NCBI GenBank assembly: GCA_903878265.1 | Contig: CAIRHD010000264.1 | Span: forward strand, 1-36,936 | DNA length: 36,936 bases | Source of the DNA: an uncultured Bacteroidales bacterium | GTDB taxonomy: Bacteria > Bacteroidota > Bacteroidia > Bacteroidales > UBA4417 | Reading direction: 5' to 3' | Shown: positions 32,992-36,936 of the stretch, one piece after another | How positions within the stretch are numbered: the first letter of the stretch is position 1 | Layout: every line of letters begins with the position of its first letter | Program-made: the position numbers and the translations under genes | Notes under the pieces: model-generated | Databases searched by the model: none | What the model was told of the DNA's origin: nothing | Seen by the model: the letters and a program-made list of their open reading frames with translations, nothing else

Positions 32992-33522
32992 TTAGTAATT
33001 CAGCTTTAGTTTCATCATTATGTCGGTCTGTTCGTCATCTCCCAATTTGAATATGTGTTTTTCAAACTCTACAAAACCGTTTTTCTTATAAAAACTTATC
33101 GCTCTTGGATTTTCTTCCCAAACTCCCAACCAAACATAGTCTGCATTTTTCTGTCTGGCTATTTCGATTGCCTGGCCGTAAAGCAATTGCCCCACATTCT
33201 TTCCGTGAAATTCTCTTAAAACATAAATACGTTCAATTTCAAGAGCTTTGTCGTCTTGTAGTTCTGTTTGCGATTGTCCAAAATTCAGTTTTAAATAACC
33301 AATTACGTTGTCGTTAAGTGTAGCAATGTAAAATTCAGTGTTCTTGTCTTTAAGTTCAGCAGTTAGTTTTTCGAGAGAAAATCCTTCGTCTAAATATTTT
33401 GTCATATTCCCTTCATTATTTCCCGTCGAAAATGTTTCAAAGAAAGTTTGCCTGCTTATAGATTGCAGTTTGTTTATGTCGGATAAGGTAATTTTTTTAA
33501 TTTCGATTTTATCCATTTTCAT
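32992..33522 (-). CDS. GNAT-family N-acetyltransferase
   Basis: I choose the start at 33522 (MKMDKIEIKKITLSDINKLQ), the usual GNAT beginning. The open frame reaches back to 33618, but those 32 codons read through a repeat and resemble no GNAT. The protein has 176 residues. The fold's strands are visible (FYIATLNDNVIGYLKLNFG), as are the acetyl-CoA loop (EFHGKNVGQLLYGQAI) and the end strand ENPRAISFYKKNGFVEF. The substrate is unknown; spermidine, amino acids or antibiotics are all possible. The gene is bordered by direct repeats. Confidence 0.88.
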   Translation of the reverse strand: MKMDKIEIKKITLSDINKLQSISRQTFFETFSTGNNEGNMTKYLDEGFSLEKLTAELKDKNTEFYIATLNDNVIGYLKLNFGQSQTELQDDKALEIERIYVLREFHGKNVGQLLYGQAIEIARQKNADYVWLGVWEENPRAISFYKKNGFVEFEKHIFKLGDDEQTDIMMKLKLNY

Positions 33523-33558
33523 ATTATTTTTGTCAGTTGAAATACGGTTGCCACTCAC

Positions 33559-33584
33559 GGTTAAGGCTATATCAAGTGGCGGAT
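33559..33584 (-). repeat. Direct repeat copy upstream of the GNAT gene
   Basis: It matches 32898-32923 at 21 of 26 positions. GCCACT (33550-33555) and AGTGGC (33575-33580) form an inverted repeat across it. It is within the 5' leader of the GNAT gene. Confidence 0.5.
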
Positions 33585-33749
33585 ATTTTTTACTGAGCAT
33601 CAAGACACCGCTTTGCAAAGTTTCAAGGTACTTAGGTGGCTACCTACTCGAATTTATATGCTGGCGACGAGGTTTCAAATCACTCCAAAAACTGATATTG
33701 GGTACAGACAGCATTGATCTAAATTCAACATTTGTACTATTACTATCGG

Positions 33750-33783
33750 CAAATGTAGTATAATAGTGCCGCAGTTGAGGCAC
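33750..33783 (-). promoter_or_regulatory. Putative leftward promoter with an operator-like dyad
   Basis: On the minus strand TACATTTG (33757-33750) matches the -7 box TAnnTTTG. A dyad GTGCC-N8-GGCAC (33766-33783) lies just upstream, and an ACATTTG/CAAATGT inverted repeat spans 33729-33756. It would drive the GNAT gene with a leader of about 220 nt. Confidence 0.35.
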
Positions 33784-33784
33784 T

Positions 33785-33995
33785 TCTTTAACAAAATTAT
33801 TAAACTTTGAGTCCTCTTATATAAGTCTTATTTGCTACAACGACGCCACGACACTAAGAATTACAAAGCATTGTTAATTAATGATCTAAACTTAGAGCAA
33901 ATTAGAATCTTTGTGGCACTTCGGCAGGCTCTGTGTAGCACTTTGTGGCAAAAAAGACTTACCGGAGTAGATTCAACCTATTATGCCAAATTTCG
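33785..33995. other. Gene-free stretch with a degenerate dispersed repeat
   Basis: The whole interval 33523-33995 has no gene. Its right part ends in CTCTGTGTAGCACTTTGTGG, a motif of the same 'CACAAAGTG/CTCTGTG' type as dispersed non-coding repeats in many bacteria. The left counterpart (CGCCACGACACTAAGAATTAC near 33843) is badly degraded. Confidence 0.35.
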
Positions 33996-35900
33996 TTAAG
34001 GTCTCTTTTTGGACTTAAAAACGGCTGCGTTGTTATCAATAACAATCATATCCAGAGCATCAATCATGCCATCGCCGTTAATATCTTCCGCAATATACCC
34101 GTTACCCAAAGCACTAGCCTGGTTTGCGGCGGTTGCCATGTCGAGCCCATCCACATGCCCATCCTGGTTTACATCGCCGGCTATTATCAAAAAAACAGAT
34201 CCTTGCTGTTTCATATTGCTTCCGTAAGCATTAGTTATATTGTTTGAAAAACTGTAACTAATATTGCTTCCTGAGAATTGGACCGGGATTGCCGACCATG
34301 TTTCGATGCTGTTCCGGTGATGGATGGCTATATAATAACTGCCTGAGTAATTTCCAGGTACAGTTAGTGTGCAATTTCCGTTGGTTTGCAGATTCACATC
34401 GTTAAAACGCACTGCTTCCAGATATGGGGACGTGCTTTGATGGAGCGAAACCGCAACTTTATCGGCAATATCAGCCGGAAACTGATTTCCAATACCTGAT
34501 TTTGCTTTGTTCATTGTGCCTTGTTCGTTAATAAGTCCCTCAAGCAGGATGTTCATGCTTAGGGTTTTGGTAGCTGGAGAGGCAATGGTTATTGTATAAT
34601 CTTCGGTTTCGCCCCATTGAGCGGAAGAACATGCACCATTGGGTTGAAATGACAATAAATAGGCGCATCGCACACGCATCCTTTTTTGCCCTGATATCCC
34701 TTCTCCTGTTGGGACCTGGAATGAAAAAGTATAATCAAATTGTTTCGAAAACGTTGTGGTCATCAATTCGTTAACATCATCAAAATCATAATCATTGTTC
34801 CAGTCCACCCAAACAGCCAGGAATTCCGCATTCAGATTTCCCGTTTGTATATGCATGGGGTACGACAAACCTTGTTCAAGTGAGGTTGTATATTGTTCAG
34901 GAATATATCGCATGTAACTGTTACTATTTCCGTTGCAACCCGAAGATTGATTGGAGAGCGTGTTTAAGGAAACCCAATCAATATAATCCCCTCCATATTC
35001 ATTACAGCCTGAAGAACAGCTTGGTATGCAGAAAGAGATTAGATTGACAGATGTTGAATCCATGCTATAGCCATCGGACGTGCTGCCGGCAAAATTTGCA
35101 TGTATATCCGATATTAAGGAATGTGTTGACAAGCTGTAGCCATCATTGGTGCTTCCATTCAAATTGCAGGTATAGTTGGTCAGAAATTCTGTTGTACCTG
35201 CATGGTAGCCATCACCTGTACTGCCAGCTAAATTCGGTGTCAGCAAGGTCTGGAAGTTAAAATTTGACAAGGAGTATCCGTCAGCCAGGCTTCCGTTGAA
35301 GTTTGGGGAATAGGATGTGGCAAAAGACGCGGGTGCATTGGAGTATCCATCATTTGTTCCCCCTGCATATATTTCAACAGGTTGAATAGTTATGGAATAA
35401 TCTTCGGTTTCGCCATAAAAACCATTGGTGCAGGATGATAAACCTGACAGTGGCAAATCCCAACTGCAACGCACCCTCAAACGCCTTGTTCCTGTAACCC
35501 ATTCCTTATCGGGTATAATAGTATTTCCAGTCAACGAAAATTCCCGCGAAGCAGAACTTGAAATAAATTCATCAATATCTGCAAAGTCGCCATCGTTGTT
35601 ATAATCAATCCATATCCCGATATATTCAGGATAGCCGCCACTGCTTGTGACCGTATATTCAATTGTTTGACCTTGAATTACGATAGTTGAATAGTTGGAA
35701 GGTTGATATTGGATATAGCCATTCACATTCCCGTTGCAATTGGAAGTAAGGTTAGTAAGGCTGCCAAAAACAAAAGTGGAAATATAATCATCGCCACAGC
35801 CAACCGACATTGTTGGAGTACAATAGTTTGGTTGGGCGGAAGCAAATCCCGAAAAAAGCACCCAAACACATATTGCTAAAAACACAAAATGCTTTTTCAT
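33996..35900 (-). CDS. Surface protein: two GEVED domains, 23-residue repeats, dockerin-like end
   Basis: The 634-residue protein has a signal peptide (to about residue 22, FASAQ). GEVED domain 1 ends at YGETEDYSI (162-170) and GEVED domain 2 at WGETEDYTI (429-437). Between them lie five GSTxDGYS motifs at 180, 203, 226, 249 and 272, exactly 23 residues apart. A beta-rich domain follows. The end is dockerin-like, with two calcium loops starting at Asp576 (DVNQDGHVDGLD) and Asp606 (DINGDGMIDALD). No T9SS tail is seen after it; the end is KSKKRP. GEVED modules occur in secreted Bacteroidota proteins, probably as adhesion or binding units. The next gene upstream, 16 bp away, is likely in the same operon. 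Confidence 0.82.
   Translation of the reverse strand: MKKHFVFLAICVWVLFSGFASAQPNYCTPTMSVGCGDDYISTFVFGSLTNLTSNCNGNVNGYIQYQPSNYSTIVIQGQTIEYTVTSSGGYPEYIGIWIDYNNDGDFADIDEFISSSASREFSLTGNTIIPDKEWVTGTRRLRVRCSWDLPLSGLSSCTNGFYGETEDYSITIQPVEIYAGGTNDGYSNAPASFATSYSPNFNGSLADGYSLSNFNFQTLLTPNLAGSTGDGYHAGTTEFLTNYTCNLNGSTNDGYSLSTHSLISDIHANFAGSTSDGYSMDSTSVNLISFCIPSCSSGCNEYGGDYIDWVSLNTLSNQSSGCNGNSNSYMRYIPEQYTTSLEQGLSYPMHIQTGNLNAEFLAVWVDWNNDYDFDDVNELMTTTFSKQFDYTFSFQVPTGEGISGQKRMRVRCAYLLSFQPNGACSSAQWGETEDYTITIASPATKTLSMNILLEGLINEQGTMNKAKSGIGNQFPADIADKVAVSLHQSTSPYLEAVRFNDVNLQTNGNCTLTVPGNYSGSYYIAIHHRNSIETWSAIPVQFSGSNISYSFSNNITNAYGSNMKQQGSVFLIIAGDVNQDGHVDGLDMATAANQASALGNGYIAEDINGDGMIDALDMIVIDNNAAVFKSKKRP
35040..35363 (-). 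repeat. Five coding repeats of 69 bp (23 residues)
   Basis: The GSTxDGYS core recurs at exact 23-residue spacing inside the GEVED protein while the 15 linking residues vary. The DNA is conserved around the core only (CATCxx at the D-G-Y codons), so the repeat is old and under selection for spacing. Confidence 0.75.
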
Positions 35901-35915
35901 AGTCCGGAGATTTTA

Positions 35916-36936
35916 CTATTGGGCGGAACGACAGGCACGTATTCCATTAGGAGCACTCCTGTAAAGTGTAACAATCATTATATTTGCATTTGACCTGTCT
36001 GAAATACTGAGGACAGAAGCAGGAGTTGCGTACGACCCTCCCCTGAAACCCATTGCACTTTTAGCTGTTACACCTACAGTCCCACCATATACCGCATTTG
36101 CTCCAAAAAAGTTACCGTTGATCCCAGGCCAATAATCGGCATCAGCATCCCCAGCTGCTGTCAAGCTTCCATTACCATTTAAACCAGTATAAGTGTATCC
36201 TGGCATGGTGCCACAACAAACTGCTATTTCACTCAAGTTCCCACTCATTTCCATTACACCATAATAGGTGGCACCCGTTTCCTGCCGTGTATGGTTGGGT
36301 GAGGAGTAAGCAAAAATACCGCAACGGCCAGGTTTGTTCGCTACTGAATAAGCGGCATTTCCAATCCCTATCCCAAATGATGCAGGCGAAATGCTTTCAG
36401 TGGAAGTGCCTTCGTCCAGAAAAACATAAGGCCCATTGCTCCTTATGGATGTATTCCCCCAAGCATATTCCCCATTGATAGCTAAACGTGTCCCCCTGCA
36501 AGCTTTTTCATATTCCAATTCAGTCATGGGCCGCAAGCCAGCCCAGTCAGAATAAGCGGCCAAATCAGTATAACCAACCCAGTTTACAGGAATATTCTGA
36601 TTGTCGTTGGAGGAATCAAAATTGCCATCAGTCCATCCTTCGCAATAAAAAGTTATCGGACCTGTTGACGGAATGGTTGAATTGCAGCGTATTGAATTCC
36701 GTGGCGAATAATTTGCTGTTTGGGTCAAAACATAAACATTGGTAACGTTCGTGCCAGAAATATCTACAGCTATCCTTGATTGCTGCTGTTGACGTGTGAG
36801 CAGGTTCAGGAAATCGCGGTATTGCTCCTGGCTCATTTCGTATTTCATAATGTAATAGGCATTGTATCCTTTTGGGAAAGATGCTGGTATGGTATAAGTA
36901 CTGCCAGTGGCTTGCTCATTTTGCATTCCGCTACTG
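35916..36936 (-). CDS. Formylglycine-generating-enzyme-like (SUMF1) domain protein, 5' end outside the window
   Basis: The frame is open to the window edge; the ATG at 36926 is internal, because three more codons read through to the last base. The visible part shows the FGE/sulfatase-modifying fold: YYIMKYEMSQEQYRDFLN, PVNWVGYTDLAAYSDWAGLRPMTELEYEKACRG, YGVMEMSGNLSEI, then MGFRGGSYATP and a final GIRACRSAQ. The Cys pair of true FGE is not evident, so a structural or binding use of the fold is more likely, as in many secreted Bacteroidota proteins. It lies 16 bp before the GEVED protein, probably cotranscribed. Confidence 0.82.
   Translation of the reverse strand, partial: SSGMQNEQATGSTYTIPASFPKGYNAYYIMKYEMSQEQYRDFLNLLTRQQQQSRIAVDISGTNVTNVYVLTQTANYSPRNSIRCNSTIPSTGPITFYCEGWTDGNFDSSNDNQNIPVNWVGYTDLAAYSDWAGLRPMTELEYEKACRGTRLAINGEYAWGNTSIRSNGPYVFLDEGTSTESISPASFGIGIGNAAYSVANKPGRCGIFAYSSPNHTRQETGATYYGVMEMSGNLSEIAVCCGTMPGYTYTGLNGNGSLTAAGDADADYWPGINGNFFGANAVYGGTVGVTAKSAMGFRGGSYATPASVLSISDRSNANIMIVTLYRSAPNGIRACRSAQ

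Noticed and set aside
33559-33584. Integron attC site
   Set aside because: The inverted repeat and repeated pattern recall attC, but the GTTRRRY/RYYYAAC core does not fit and no integrase is present.
2568-36936. Diversity-generating retroelement, suggested by an Avd-like four-helix-bundle protein and an FGE-fold protein
   Set aside because: No reverse transcriptase and no template/variable repeat pair were seen, and the two genes are over 30 kb apart.

Overview
The window looks like a chromosomal segment of a Bacteroidota bacterium, probably class Bacteroidia. The clues are Bacteroidota-type promoters (-7 box TAnnTTTG), a secreted protein with a type IX secretion (T9SS)-like C-terminus, GEVED and dockerin-like surface modules, an S46 dipeptidyl peptidase, a lipid A deacylase homologue and AT-rich intergenic DNA. 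I found no rRNA, tRNA, CRISPR array, integrase or transposase.

Layout. Positions 1-7078 hold envelope and unknown genes: a degenerate 21-bp tandem repeat, a hypothetical protein, a TonB-C-like protein, a four-helix-bundle protein beside a perfect palindrome, a small secreted protein, an LpxR-like lipoprotein with an extra N-terminal domain, an 8-bp tandem repeat and a CapA-family protein. Positions 7323-21829 form the most interesting part: a NorC/NorB-like pair; an operon of an orphan ABC ATPase, a cysteine-rich GTPase, a NifS-type cysteine desulfurase and an Fe-S protein; then serine acetyltransferase, cysteine synthase and a ThiF/MoeB-rhodanese protein. After a T9SS-type protein and a PID-CTERM-like small protein come a Crp/Fnr regulator, a divergent FAD/NAD(P) oxidoreductase and a decayed Rrf2 regulator. 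Positions 21924-31957 are mostly housekeeping and envelope genes: a hydrolase, a MITE-like element, lipoproteins, S46 peptidase, mannose-1-phosphate guanylyltransferase, a SprT-like protein, MlaE/MlaF and CvpA. Positions 32188-36936 carry a MORN protein, a GNAT acetyltransferase between direct repeats, a large GEVED/dockerin protein and a partial formylglycine-generating-enzyme-like protein.

Main hypothesis. Three promoters (before norC, before the ABC ATPase, and between the Crp/Fnr gene and the FAD gene) share a 25-bp dyad, TATGTAC-N11-GTACATA or a degenerate form, just upstream of a TAnnTTTG box. This suggests one regulon joining a respiratory/NO-reductase-like enzyme, a sulfur and metallocofactor assembly operon, and a flavoprotein. 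The NorB-like protein keeps several heme-copper landmarks, but by hand alignment lacks the usual FeB His and Glu of cNOR and has Met in place of one low-spin heme His. A stress-responsive, possibly NO-linked, redox system with its own cofactor-assembly or repair machinery is the best candidate for a new system here. Its function is inferred, not shown.
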